64,000 nucleotides of DNA from Arcticibacterium sp964021845. GTDB taxonomy: Bacteria > Bacteroidota > Bacteroidia > Cytophagales > Spirosomataceae. The stretch covers positions 62,001 through 126,000 of the forward strand of contig NZ_CAXHZC010000004.1 of NCBI RefSeq assembly GCF_964021845.1. Direction: 5' to 3'. Below the pieces are notes generated by a model that worked only from the letters and a program-made list of their open reading frames with translations, was not told where the DNA came from and did not search any database. This document shows, piece after piece, positions 44,238 to 53,326 of this stretch (positions are counted from its first letter, which is position 1; every line of letters starts with the position of its first letter). The position numbers and the translations under genes are program-made.

Positions 44238-44447
44238 ATGAAAAATCTTTTAGAAAACTGGACACCTATTCGAATTACGTATTTGGTGGTCTCATTGGTT
44301 TTTATAGGCCTAGCATTTTTTTACGGGCATAGCTTTTTTCTCTATGTTTTAGGTTTTGGTTTTTTAATTCAAACCTTATTAAATGTAGGCTGCAGCAGCG
44401 GTAGTTGCAGAAAGCCAACACAGTTCAACTATAGAAGAAGGCATTAA
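44238..44447 (+). CDS. Small DUF2892-like membrane protein
   Basis: The 69 residues carry two membrane helices (about 14-29 and 31-47) followed by NVGCSSGSCRKPTQFNY. The two close cysteines after the second helix resemble the YgaP-type DUF2892 family, in which such cysteines are found in sulfur-related proteins. The last 4 bases overlap the convergent SpmAB-like gene. Confidence 0.7.
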   Translation: MKNLLENWTPIRITYLVVSLVFIGLAFFYGHSFFLYVLGFGFLIQTLLNVGCSSGSCRKPTQFNYRRRH

Positions 44448-45682
44448 GCAAAGAACATGTAACCTATCAAAATAGCTGCCACAATGCCTATAAAATCAGC
44501 AAGAAGGCCGTATTGGATAGCATATCTGACTTTGGTTACACCAACAGAGCCAAAGTACAGTGCCACAATATAAAAAGTGGTGTCTGTTGTTCCCTGAAAT
44601 ATACACACCAATCTTCCTATAAAGGAGTCGGGTCCACCATTTTCAGGAGCCATAGCTTCTAACATTAAGCCTCTTGCTCCACTACCTGATAAAGGACGCA
44701 TAATGGCCACAGGGAGAGCTTCTACAAACCTGGTGTCAATTCCCATGCTACCTATAATAAAGGCTAATGCATCAGTTATAGCATTAAGCACCCCTGAGTT
44801 TCTTAAAACACTTATGGCTACTAACATACCCACTAGGTAGGGGATTATTTTTACTGCAACTTGGAATCCTTCTTTAGCTCCCTCTATAAAGGTGTCAAAA
44901 ATGTCAATTTTCTTTCTTAATCCTCCGATGATAAAAACTACTATAACGGAGAATAATATAAGATTGCTGTAAACTTTAGAAAACCCCTCTATTTCACCTT
45001 GACTCAGTTTTGATAAATACCAAAGTAGTAATAAGATAAAGGCTGAAATTCCACCAATCCAACCGATAATGGTTTTGTCCCAGATTTTTATTTTTTGTTT
45101 AAACATTAAAACTATAAGACTTATAACTGTGGCAAAATAGGTACTTATCAAAAGCGGAATAAATACATCAGATGGGTCAGAAGCACCCATAGAAGCCCTA
45201 TAAGTCATAATGTTAATTGGAATTAGGGTCAAACCGGAAGTTTGAAGAACCAAAAACATAATTTGAGAATTGGATGCGGTGTCTTTATTTGGATTAAGTT
45301 CTTGTAAACTTTCCATTGCCTTGAGTCCAAACGGTGTAGCAGCGTTGTCAAGATTGAGCATATTTGCTGAGAAATTCATGATCATTTGACCATGAGCAGG
45401 ATGACCTTTAGGAACTTCGGGGAACAATTTGTTGAAAAACGGGCCTACAATTCTTGACATAAATCGTATTGCACCTGCGGCTTCGCCAATTTTTAAAATA
45501 CCTAGGAATAAGGTCATTATACCAGTTAGAGCTAGTGATATTTCAAAACCTGTTTTTGCAGAATCAAAAATTCCAGCAACCAAGGTTTCAAAAATCAGCT
45601 GGTCGTTTAAAATGAAGTATTTAAATAATGCCACAATCATGGCAATAATAAAGAACCCAGACCAAACGTAATTTAAAACCAT
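44444..45682 (-). CDS. Spore maturation protein A/B fusion (nucleoside recognition domain)
   Basis: This 412-residue membrane protein joins an SpmA-like N half (ETLVAGIFDSAKTGFEISLALTG, SANMLNLDNAATPFG) to an SpmB-like C half (FIEGAKEGFQVAVKIIPYLVGML, RPLSGSGARGLMLE, FQGTTDTTFYIVALYFG). The species probably does not sporulate, so the name reflects the family, not a spore role; SpmA/B-like proteins may transport nucleosides or related molecules. Eight to ten membrane helices are predicted. Confidence 0.9.
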   Translation of the reverse strand: MVLNYVWSGFFIIAMIVALFKYFILNDQLIFETLVAGIFDSAKTGFEISLALTGIMTLFLGILKIGEAAGAIRFMSRIVGPFFNKLFPEVPKGHPAHGQMIMNFSANMLNLDNAATPFGLKAMESLQELNPNKDTASNSQIMFLVLQTSGLTLIPINIMTYRASMGASDPSDVFIPLLISTYFATVISLIVLMFKQKIKIWDKTIIGWIGGISAFILLLLWYLSKLSQGEIEGFSKVYSNLILFSVIVVFIIGGLRKKIDIFDTFIEGAKEGFQVAVKIIPYLVGMLVAISVLRNSGVLNAITDALAFIIGSMGIDTRFVEALPVAIMRPLSGSGARGLMLEAMAPENGGPDSFIGRLVCIFQGTTDTTFYIVALYFGSVGVTKVRYAIQYGLLADFIGIVAAILIGYMFFA

Positions 45683-45751
45683 AAAAGGAAGATGTCTAAA
45701 AATTAATTGACGAAATTTAGAGCAAATTACTCTATTAAGTATCGGATTTTA

Positions 45752-46516
45752 ATGATTCTAAAGACTTTTTTGAAAGAAATATTATCGTCGTTTGTGGTAT
45801 TGGTTCTAACCATTTCTTGTGCTTCTGAAGCAGAGAAACCCATATCTAATCCTCAAAAAGAAAGACTTTCAGTGCTGGCAACTATGAAGGAGCTAGAAAT
45901 AGGAGCAATGGAAAAAAGTTTAATAGCTCAAGGTTTGGTTGATATTCAGAAGGAATCACCACTAATTTTAGTTGATTTGAAATACTCTACGAAAGACAAC
46001 TTTTTTGGCAAGGATGTTTATGGGGAACTTGAAAAGGCTTTTCTACCCAAATTTGTTGCTGCAAAACTTGGCGTAGCCAGTGATAGTTTGATAAGTCAAA
46101 GTACTAATCTTAGATTAATGGTTTTTGATGCTGTAAGACCGCACAGTGTTCAACAAATTTTGTGGGATGCTCTGGATAGTATACCTGTGAATGTGAGAAA
46201 AGCCTATGTGGCCGACCCTATGGTGGGTTCATTGCATAATTATGGCTGTGCTATTGACTTAAGTATTTATGATGTGGCAAAAGACAGCCTTCTGGATATG
46301 GGTACGAAATATGACTATTTTGGATATTTAGCATATCCAAGAAAAGAAATGGAAATGCTAGCTCAAGGTTTGTTGAATAAAGAGCAAATAGCTAATAGAG
46401 AGATTTTGAGATCTGTGATGAAACAGGCGGGCTTTATGCCAATAACCAGCGAATGGTGGCATTTTAACAGCACTACCTTATTACAAGCGAAGCAAGATTT
46501 TGCTTTGATAAATTAA
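45752..46516 (+). CDS. D-alanyl-D-alanine dipeptidase (VanX/DdpX-like, M15) lipoprotein
   Basis: I use ATG 45752 (MILKTFLKEILSSFVVLVLT, lipobox TISC); an earlier TTG at 45707 gives an unlikely 15-residue extension. The M15D signature includes DLKYSTKDNFFGKDVY, LMVFDAVRPHSVQQ (Arg in the active site), GSLHNYGCAIDLSIYD (zinc His and Asp) and EWWHFN (catalytic Glu and zinc His). It cleaves D-Ala-D-Ala, in the envelope given the lipoprotein signal. There is no vancomycin-resistance cluster here (no vanH, vanA), so a role in peptidoglycan recycling is more likely. Confidence 0.9.
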   Translation: MILKTFLKEILSSFVVLVLTISCASEAEKPISNPQKERLSVLATMKELEIGAMEKSLIAQGLVDIQKESPLILVDLKYSTKDNFFGKDVYGELEKAFLPKFVAAKLGVASDSLISQSTNLRLMVFDAVRPHSVQQILWDALDSIPVNVRKAYVADPMVGSLHNYGCAIDLSIYDVAKDSLLDMGTKYDYFGYLAYPRKEMEMLAQGLLNKEQIANREILRSVMKQAGFMPITSEWWHFNSTTLLQAKQDFALIN

Positions 46517-46553
46517 AAAAGCAGCCACTCTTATAAAAAGAATAGCTGCTTTT
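46515..46553. terminator. Bidirectional terminator between the dipeptidase gene and the LytTR gene
   Basis: AAAAGCAGC (46517-46525) pairs with GCTGCTTTT (46545-46553) with T or A runs on each side, serving both convergent genes. Confidence 0.75.
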
Positions 46554-46579
46554 ATGGGACTTTTTAAAATCTTATTGAG

Positions 46580-46924
46580 TTAGATAGAGGCAAAGAACTT
46601 TCTCACTTTTCTTTGTCGTCTTCTTGATACATCAATTTCTATTCCTGATTCTAATTTTAAGACTAATCCTTGGCCCTTTGAGGATGCAGATTTAACATGC
46701 GTTTTGTTAATCAAATGAGACCTATGAGCTCTAATAAATTGAGCTGAGTCTAATGTGGTCTCAAATGATTTTAATGTTTTGGCAAAAATGAATTTGCCAG
46801 ATTTTGTGTAGACATAGGTGTAGTTAGCTTGGGCTTCTAGGCGTAAAATATTTTCTGGCCTTATTTGATTGCTTTTCTTTTTAAGAAATACTTTAAATTT
46901 TTGAGCCTCATTATACTTTAGCAT
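46580..46924 (-). CDS. Stand-alone LytTR DNA-binding regulator
   Basis: This 114-residue protein is a single LytTR domain: ILRLEAQANYTYVYTKSGKF, FAKTLKSFETTL, FIRAHRSHLINKTHV and the basic end RRRQRKVRKFF. It has no receiver domain or sensor and no histidine kinase gene nearby, so it is not a classical two-component partner here. It could act alone or receive a signal from elsewhere in the genome. The target genes are not evident. Confidence 0.9.
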   Translation of the reverse strand: MLKYNEAQKFKVFLKKKSNQIRPENILRLEAQANYTYVYTKSGKFIFAKTLKSFETTLDSAQFIRAHRSHLINKTHVKSASSKGQGLVLKLESGIEIDVSRRRQRKVRKFFASI

Positions 46925-47220
46925 TATCTGGCTTTTGTTTTATTGTAAGTCTAGTTTTCATTTACAATGTTAGGCCATAATGTTGTTATAATCAACTTAG
47001 ACTGGAATACTGAATTTTATTAATTGGTTGATAATTAATACTTAATGTTATTTTTAGTAGAGATTATAGCGTAGAAATACGTAGTGCTTTGGGTAGATGT
47101 TCTTTGAAGATTTAGCTAGTTAGTGATGTTTTATCTATTATGATGTTCTATTAGATAGGATTGAGACTATTCTTAGTTTCTTTTTATCTTTGTAGACTTT
47201 TTTATTAAAACCAAAGTTCA
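46925..47220. other. Intergenic region between the LytTR gene and pheS
   Basis: This 296-base AT-rich stretch separates two divergent genes and contains the pheS promoter at its right end. I see no reading frame and no clear structured RNA in it. Confidence 0.6.
47161..47192 (+). promoter_or_regulatory. Predicted promoter of pheS
   Basis: TTG (47161-47163), 21 bases, then TATCTTTG (47185-47192), matching the Bacteroidota promoter. The leader to the GTG start is about 25 bases. Confidence 0.7.
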
Positions 47221-48249
47221 GTGTTAGACTCAATAAATAGAATATTACAAGAGGCGGAAGAATGGAAAGTCAAGAATTCTGATGACTTGGAAAAGTACCG
47301 TTTAAAATTTTTAAGTAAAAAGGGAGCTTTAAATGAGCTCTTTGACGAGTTTAAAACTGTTTCAAAGGAAAAGAAAAGGGAATTTGGGCAGGAGTTAAAT
47401 AAGTTAAAGAATAACCTAGACGAAAAATTTCAAAAGCTTCAATCTGAGGTGGTTGAAGAGAAAAGTGTGAGCAATGCTTTTGACCTTTCTTTACCTGACC
47501 TAAATAATGACTTGGGAGCACTGCACCCATTGACCCTAGTGAAAAGGAGAATTACAGAAATTTTTGCAAGAATGGGCTTCAGTAGTGAAGATGGACCTGA
47601 AATAGAAACAGATAGATATAATTTTACAGCTCTTAACTTTCCTGAGAATCATCCGGCAAGAGAGATGCAGGATACGTTTTTCGTATCAAAGGGAGAGCAA
47701 CAAAGTGATGATGTTTTACTTAGAACTCATACTTCAAATGTGCAGGTAAGATTAATGGAAAACAGTAAACCACCTATTAGATCTATTATGATTGGGAGAG
47801 TTTACCGAAACGAGGCTATTTCCGCTAGAGCACATTGCCAATTTCATCAAGCTGAGGGTTTGTATATTGATAAAAATGTTAGTTTCTTAGATTTGAAAAA
47901 TACACTACTTCACTTTGCAAAAGAGATGTTTGGTAAGGATACTGAAATAAGACTAAGACCTAGCTATTTTCCTTTTACTGAGCCAAGTGCCGAGATAGAC
48001 ATTTCATGCTTTATCTGTAAAGGCGAGGGATGTAATATTTGCAAAAAAACTGGTTGGGTTGAAATAGGAGGTTCTGGAATGGTAGACCCTAATGTATTAA
48101 AAAGTGCCAATATTGACCCTGAAGAGTACACAGGATTTGCCTTTGGAATGGGTATTGAGAGAATTGCTATGTTGAAATACGATATTAATGATATCAGGCT
48201 ATTTTTTGACAATGATGTTAGATTCTTAAAACAGTTTCAAGGGGCTTAA
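47221..48249 (+). CDS. pheS: Phenylalanyl-tRNA synthetase alpha subunit
   Basis: It forms Phe-tRNA with the beta subunit, whose gene is not in this window. An N-terminal coiled coil (residues about 1-90) is followed by the class II catalytic core, with GPEIETDRYNFTALNFPENHPAREMQDTF split by the conserved LLRTHTSNVQVRLM (motif 2 region), HCQFHQAEGLYID and the C-terminal FAFGMGIERIAMLKYDI motif 3. The cysteines in CFICKGEGCNICKKTG look like a metal-binding knuckle. The start is GTG. The next gene begins 24 bases downstream. Confidence 0.96.
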   Translation: MLDSINRILQEAEEWKVKNSDDLEKYRLKFLSKKGALNELFDEFKTVSKEKKREFGQELNKLKNNLDEKFQKLQSEVVEEKSVSNAFDLSLPDLNNDLGALHPLTLVKRRITEIFARMGFSSEDGPEIETDRYNFTALNFPENHPAREMQDTFFVSKGEQQSDDVLLRTHTSNVQVRLMENSKPPIRSIMIGRVYRNEAISARAHCQFHQAEGLYIDKNVSFLDLKNTLLHFAKEMFGKDTEIRLRPSYFPFTEPSAEIDISCFICKGEGCNICKKTGWVEIGGSGMVDPNVLKSANIDPEEYTGFAFGMGIERIAMLKYDINDIRLFFDNDVRFLKQFQGA

Positions 48250-48273
48250 TTGTAATTTGTTTGTGTTAAAATA

Positions 48274-50559
48274 ATGATTGGAAGACTTTTAGGATTACTA
48301 TTTTTTTTATTAGGTTTTGTTCAAATAGGTAACGCTCAATTAAGCATCGCTTTTCCCTCTGAGCGAGCTATATTTCAACGTGATAATTCTAATCAAGGAG
48401 AAATTGCTGTCTATGGGATTGGTCCTGTGAATGCTGATGCGGTGGAAGGGAGGTTGGTGCCTGTAACATCAGGTCAAGGTGTTGCCACAGACTGGCAAGT
48501 CATTGATTCTAATCTTCTAAATGGAGCTTATTCTGGAAAAGTAAAAGGTGTAGGTGGCTGGTATAGGTTAGAGGTAAGATCTATAGTAAACGGAAATGTT
48601 TCATCTTCATCAGTAGTTTATAAAGTAGGAATTGGTGAGGTCTTTATGGTAGCTGGACAATCAAATGCCCAGGGCTTTCTTCTTTTTAATCCTCCTGTGG
48701 GAGCTTTTGATGACAGAGTAAATGGTTATGGCTATTATAATAAAGACGAAATACCTGAAAATCCAACACTTACTGATATTCGTCATTTAGATAGGGAATT
48801 AAATATTGGGCCTCATGGGCAAAGTGCTTGGGCATGGGGACAGCTTGGAGATTTATTGGCAGCTAAACTTAACGTTCCTATACTTTTCTTTAATGTAGCT
48901 TATGAAGGTACTACTATTGAAAACTGGGTGAGTAGTTCAGCTGGTTTACCGACTTATAATGATGGCTTAGGAACGGCTTTTGAGAATGGTGCTCCTTACT
49001 CTTTTATGAGAGTTACTTTGCAGAATCATGTTTCTATTTATGGACTCAGAACCATTCTTTGGATGCAAGGGGAGAATGATTTCGATACCAAACAAATTGA
49101 TTACAAAAACCGCTTAAATACTTTAGTTAAAAAGGTGGCTACAGATACAGGGAAAAACATTAATTGGATGGTAAGTAGAACATCCTATATTTTTGATAAA
49201 ACCTATGGTCAGATTATAGCCGCTCAGAATGAGGTTGTGGCAGATAATAGTAACGTTTTTTCAGGTCCTTTTACAGATAGAATCCAAAATCCTAGAACGG
49301 ATGGGGTGCATTTATCTTACAGTGGTATTACGGAACTGGCATATGCTTTTGATAGGGACTTAAGCTTTAATGTAATTCAATCAATGCAGCCCACCCTAGG
49401 AACAGCTATAGAAGAGTTAAAGTATGCATGTAATTCGGGTAATACGATTAGCATTTCTGCCGTAAAAAATGGATTCTCAGCTTATAAATGGGTTAATGGT
49501 TCTACGGCTAGTTCAATGTCAATTATCAGTGGTGATGCTTCTGGTTTGTTAAGAGATAATACCGGTAACTATCATTTAACAGAAAAGGTAACCGTGAATG
49601 GCTTAGTGCCTCCAGCACCAAGTATAATTGCAGAAAATGATGGTGTAGCTTGTAGCGGGAAAAATGCAAGGTTTTATATTAATTCCACAGCCAATGAGGT
49701 GGAATGGTCAGATGGTACCACCGGTTATGAGTTTTTGACTAATACTACAGACCCTGTTTATGCAGTTCAAACCGACCAATATGGATGTAAATCCGCTAGG
49801 TCGCCTACGCTACGAGCGTCTTTTACTCCAACACCAGAACCACCAACTATAACTAGCTTATTTGGTAGTTATGGAGCCTGTGATGGAGAGTCCATTGTGC
49901 TTATGGCTAGTTCAGAGAATAGAATATTTCGGTGGAGCAGTGGAGAATGGGGTGACCAACTTGTTATTAATGGTGTAGGAGAGCGAGAATATCAAGTTCT
50001 GACTATTACAGAAAATGGTTGCGAGTCAGCGTTTTCAGAACCCGTTTCTATAAAGATATTTGAAAAACCTTCACCACCCTCCTTATTTAAATCAGGGCCT
50101 TACTCTGTTGGTGTTTCTTCACTTGAAGATTATGAAAGTTTTCAATGGTTTTTTGAAGGTAAAGACTTGGCAGGTCAGGTTGAATCCGAAATCCTGGCTA
50201 GTGAAAATGGCTTTTATTCCGTTAAGGGCGTTGAAGTTCATTCAGCACCTTACGCCTCTTCTTGTGCCTCAGAAAAGTCAGAATTATTTAGGTATGAAAA
50301 AAGCCCTGAGCATAATGGTTTAATTGTTTACCCTAATCCTGTAATTGACGGCGATTTTTCTTTAACATCGGAGGTTCCTATTGATGCAGTAGTTTCCTTA
50401 AAAGATGCCAAAGGCAGGATACTGATGAACCCCTTTGTTATTCAGAAATTGAGTTACCCTCAAAAAATTAGAGTTTCTTCAGACTTGCCTACAGGAATCT
50501 ATTTCTTAACGCTCGACTATGATGGGCTTGAGAAAAGATTTAAATTGTTTTTTGAGTAG
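48274..50559 (+). CDS. Secreted sialate O-acetylesterase-like (SASA) protein with T9SS type A tail (second paralogue)
   Basis: A signal peptide (1-21) opens a protein with the same plan as the one at 5081-7792. FPSERAIFQRDN and GIGEVFMVAGQSNAQG are near-identical to its blocks, with the nucleophile Ser near residue 129. LWMQGENDF replaces LWHQGESDN of the paralogue, and DGVHLSYSG supplies the late His. Fewer Ig-like units follow (RWSSGEWG, EWSDGTTGY, ITENGCES), and residues about 688-761 form the T9SS type A tail (VYPNPVIDGD). Its 3' end overlaps a convergent methyltransferase gene by 43 bases. Confidence 0.85.
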   Translation: MIGRLLGLLFFLLGFVQIGNAQLSIAFPSERAIFQRDNSNQGEIAVYGIGPVNADAVEGRLVPVTSGQGVATDWQVIDSNLLNGAYSGKVKGVGGWYRLEVRSIVNGNVSSSSVVYKVGIGEVFMVAGQSNAQGFLLFNPPVGAFDDRVNGYGYYNKDEIPENPTLTDIRHLDRELNIGPHGQSAWAWGQLGDLLAAKLNVPILFFNVAYEGTTIENWVSSSAGLPTYNDGLGTAFENGAPYSFMRVTLQNHVSIYGLRTILWMQGENDFDTKQIDYKNRLNTLVKKVATDTGKNINWMVSRTSYIFDKTYGQIIAAQNEVVADNSNVFSGPFTDRIQNPRTDGVHLSYSGITELAYAFDRDLSFNVIQSMQPTLGTAIEELKYACNSGNTISISAVKNGFSAYKWVNGSTASSMSIISGDASGLLRDNTGNYHLTEKVTVNGLVPPAPSIIAENDGVACSGKNARFYINSTANEVEWSDGTTGYEFLTNTTDPVYAVQTDQYGCKSARSPTLRASFTPTPEPPTITSLFGSYGACDGESIVLMASSENRIFRWSSGEWGDQLVINGVGEREYQVLTITENGCESAFSEPVSIKIFEKPSPPSLFKSGPYSVGVSSLEDYESFQWFFEGKDLAGQVESEILASENGFYSVKGVEVHSAPYASSCASEKSELFRYEKSPEHNGLIVYPNPVIDGDFSLTSEVPIDAVVSLKDAKGRILMNPFVIQKLSYPQKIRVSSDLPTGIYFLTLDYDGLEKRFKLFFE

Positions 50560-51083
50560 TAGTCCCAAATGACAATTCCGGCTGAAATACTGACATTCAA
50601 AGAGTGTTTAGTGCCAAATTGTGGGATTTCTACAACTTCGTCCGATTCTTGAACTACAGTTTCTTCTACTCCAAATACCTCATTTCCAAAAACAAAAGCA
50701 TATTTCGTCTTAGCTTGGATTTTGAAATTTTCTAAAGAGGTACTGTTATGAGCCTGTTCTATTGAAATTATTTTATAATTATTTTCTTTTAAGGCATTTA
50801 TCGCTTCTAAAGTCGTTTTGAAGTATTCAAAATCAATTGACTCTGTAGCTCCTAAAGCTGTTTTTTCAATTTCTCTATTTGGTGGCTGTCCTGTGATTCC
50901 ACACAGATATATTTTGGTGATTCTAAAAGCGTCGGCGGTTCTGAAAATTGAACCTACATTTTGAAGACTACGAATATTGTCAAGGACTAAACAAATGGGA
51001 GCTTTATCACTTTTTTTGAATTCCTTAGGGCTTATTCGCCCTAATTCTTCCATACTTGTTTTTTTGATTTCAGTAGATGGCAT
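50517..51083 (-). CDS. SpoU/TrmH family RNA 2'-O-methyltransferase
   Basis: The SPOUT fold is seen in LVLDNIRSLQNVGSIFRTADAFRI, YLCGITGQPPNREIEKTALGA, FVFGNEVFGVEETVV and IPQFGTKHSLNVSISAGIVIW. At 188 residues it lacks the extra N-terminal substrate-binding domain of RlmB. It methylates an unidentified tRNA or rRNA site. It converges with the acetylesterase-like gene over 43 bases, so transcription could interfere. Confidence 0.92.
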   Translation of the reverse strand: MPSTEIKKTSMEELGRISPKEFKKSDKAPICLVLDNIRSLQNVGSIFRTADAFRITKIYLCGITGQPPNREIEKTALGATESIDFEYFKTTLEAINALKENNYKIISIEQAHNSTSLENFKIQAKTKYAFVFGNEVFGVEETVVQESDEVVEIPQFGTKHSLNVSISAGIVIWDYYSKNNLNLFSSPS

Positions 51084-51123
51084 AATAATTGAGTTATTTG
51101 GTTTATACAGGAAAAGAAATTAT

Positions 51124-52404
51124 ATGCGTGTTTTAAAATCAATAATACTTCTCACAGCTTTAGGTTATCAGGTGCAGGCACAAAGTACCTTATCAGAAGC
51201 CAAAGCACAAAATAATGAAGCCCAAAATATGGCTGTTTCAAATCAGCAAATTGAGGTTTCTAGAACAGTAGATGACCCAAACTGTCAGACGGAGTATGGA
51301 AACGAGGTTAATGTTGTAAATACTGTAATTAAGGGCTCTTCAGAAGCTTGTTTAGAAATTAAGGCTACAGAATATATTGACCTTGATGAGTTTTTTGATT
51401 CAGAGTATGGTAGTTCATTTGATGCTCAAATAGTTAGTGAAATTCCCGGTACAAACCCTGACCCAGATCCAAACCCCGACCCAACCCCTGATACAGAAAA
51501 GCAATGTGAAGATTTTTCAAATCATGGTCCTACCAATCCTCACCTCTATGCTAACTTTTCTTCAAATTCTTTTGTTGGAAATTTGATTTCAAAATATACT
51601 CCAGAATATAAAATTGAAGGCTTAACGGATTGGAAATTAATGACCACAGCTGGTCCCGTTATTCCTAATTCCGATATAAATTATCAATATTACCAAGAGC
51701 CTTATGATGGCTGGGAAAGAAATACACTTTTGAGAACTAAGGCAGGTTGTCCGGAATATAGAGATGTAAGAAACCAAAAAGTTTATACAAATACACTGGA
51801 AGAGTGGTATGGCTTACCAACGTATTCTATGCCAAGTATTAATCCATCAACAAAGGACTATTACATCATGGTTAATTCTGAATTAGAGGGAAGGCCATTA
51901 TGGAATGATATTCCTGTATATAATTTATATGCAGATAGAAATATTGCTAACCTTAATGTTAGGGTAAACGGTAGAGACTTTTATGGTTTTGAGACATATT
52001 CTTATCCACTTTTCCAAGTAAGACCTAATAGAGATATGATGGTAACACCATCTTTCTCCGTTAAGAAAGACTTTATTGTTGATATTTCAGATGATGGCTA
52101 TCAAACAGCCTCACGATATACCGTTTATAGAAATTATCAAGGAGGGCACTGGAGCACAGTAACAACGATGACAAGACATGACGGAAGAGTGACGGTTTCT
52201 GCCCAAGGAATAAACTGGGATACGGACCAACTTTTAGTAAATGTAAGCACGGGTCAAACTTATTATAACATTCAACAGTTTGGGAATGTATTTGACTTAG
52301 GCTACCTACCTGATGGCGATTATCAATTTGCAGCAAAAACTTATCACGGTCATACCATTAATAACAGGGTAATTGTAAAAGTGAAACGTCCAGCAATTAA
52401 TTAA
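51124..52404 (+). CDS. Secreted protein of unknown function
   Basis: I start at ATG 51124, with a signal peptide (MRVLKSIILLTALGYQVQAQ); earlier codons would place the signal inside the protein. The mature part has a short acidic/proline linker (NPDPDPNPDPTPD, about residues 113-126) separating a small N-terminal segment from a larger beta-rich region, which ends with a compact domain (VKKDFIVDISDDGYQTASRY onward). There is no clear T9SS tail. I do not recognise a family. Confidence 0.75.
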   Translation: MRVLKSIILLTALGYQVQAQSTLSEAKAQNNEAQNMAVSNQQIEVSRTVDDPNCQTEYGNEVNVVNTVIKGSSEACLEIKATEYIDLDEFFDSEYGSSFDAQIVSEIPGTNPDPDPNPDPTPDTEKQCEDFSNHGPTNPHLYANFSSNSFVGNLISKYTPEYKIEGLTDWKLMTTAGPVIPNSDINYQYYQEPYDGWERNTLLRTKAGCPEYRDVRNQKVYTNTLEEWYGLPTYSMPSINPSTKDYYIMVNSELEGRPLWNDIPVYNLYADRNIANLNVRVNGRDFYGFETYSYPLFQVRPNRDMMVTPSFSVKKDFIVDISDDGYQTASRYTVYRNYQGGHWSTVTTMTRHDGRVTVSAQGINWDTDQLLVNVSTGQTYYNIQQFGNVFDLGYLPDGDYQFAAKTYHGHTINNRVIVKVKRPAIN

Positions 52405-52406
52405 TT

Positions 52407-53270
52407 CTATTTGATTTCTACTAAATCGAAAAACCTGACATAATCTATTAGCATTTTTTGAGGGAAAATGCTATCGTCAATACCTTGCTGACCTCCCCAG
52501 TTTCCGCCAACGGCAATATTTAATAGTAGGTGATGCGGCTTGTCAAAAGGCCACTCTTTCCAGGTGTAACCAGCTTCTTTTTTAAATTCAAATAATAGTT
52601 GGTCGTCAATATAGAATTTGATGGTATTTGGATACCAGTCAAGTCTATATATATGAAACTCTTCAGAGGCTTTATCTACAATTTTATTATTTCCTTTGTT
52701 TGTACCTATTGAATGATGGAATGCTTTGGTATGAATATTTGTATGAATTCTGTCTTGGTCCATTCCTACATGTTCCATGATGTCCATTTCACCATTGTCT
52801 GGCCAATAGCTTTCACCATAATTGTTTTCGCTAGCCAGTGTCCAAATGGCAGGCCATGTACCTCTCCCTATAGGAAGAAGAGCTTTAACTTCCATTCGCC
52901 CGTATAAGAAGTCCTTTTTGTTTTTAGTGACAAGCCTAGCAGAAGTATAAGCTGCATTTTTTTTCTTTACTTCAATTATCAGATTGCCACTTTCTACTCT
53001 AGCATTTTCAAGTTCGTTGGTATAAACTTGAGCTTCATTATTTCCCCAACCATTTCCTCCTAAATCATACCCCCAAGTATTAGCGTCAGGTTTTCCATCT
53101 TTGTCAAACTCATCAGACCAGCTTACCTCTTTCTGAAAGCCATAAATAGGTATAGGGTCTGGTGTTTTTGGTGTTGGAATTTTAGTATCTGGTTCTGCTG
53201 TTTCTGATGACGAGCAAAGTGTCAAAATAGAGGCTGATAGTGGTAATATAACAAGGAGGAGTTTTTTCAT
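52407..53270 (-). CDS. GH16 family glucanase/laminarinase lipoprotein
   Basis: A lipoprotein signal (LTLC, Cys19) is followed by a short linker and a GH16 beta-jelly-roll. It contains EVSWSDEFDKDGKPDANTW, NDAQVYTNELENARV-like NEAQVYTNELENARV, RMEVKALLPIGRGTWPAIWT, the catalytic motif GEMDIMEHVG (nucleophile and acid/base Glu near 160-166) and FHIYRLDWYPNTIKFYIDD. It probably cuts beta-1,3 or mixed-linkage glucans on the cell surface. It is divergent from the TIM-barrel gene at 53327. Confidence 0.92.
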   Translation of the reverse strand: MKKLLLVILPLSASILTLCSSSETAEPDTKIPTPKTPDPIPIYGFQKEVSWSDEFDKDGKPDANTWGYDLGGNGWGNNEAQVYTNELENARVESGNLIIEVKKKNAAYTSARLVTKNKKDFLYGRMEVKALLPIGRGTWPAIWTLASENNYGESYWPDNGEMDIMEHVGMDQDRIHTNIHTKAFHHSIGTNKGNNKIVDKASEEFHIYRLDWYPNTIKFYIDDQLLFEFKKEAGYTWKEWPFDKPHHLLLNIAVGGNWGGQQGIDDSIFPQKMLIDYVRFFDLVEIK

Positions 53271-53326
53271 TTATTTAATATTTTAAATAATTTTATTTAG
53301 CTTACCTATCGCAAATGAAATAATAA

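Noticed and set aside
44444..45682. Sporulation system
   Set aside because: Only the SpmA/B family name suggests it; such fusions are common in non-sporulating bacteria.
45752..46516. Vancomycin-resistance gene (vanX)
   Set aside because: It is a lipoprotein with no vanH or vanA neighbours, so a peptidoglycan-recycling dipeptidase is more likely.
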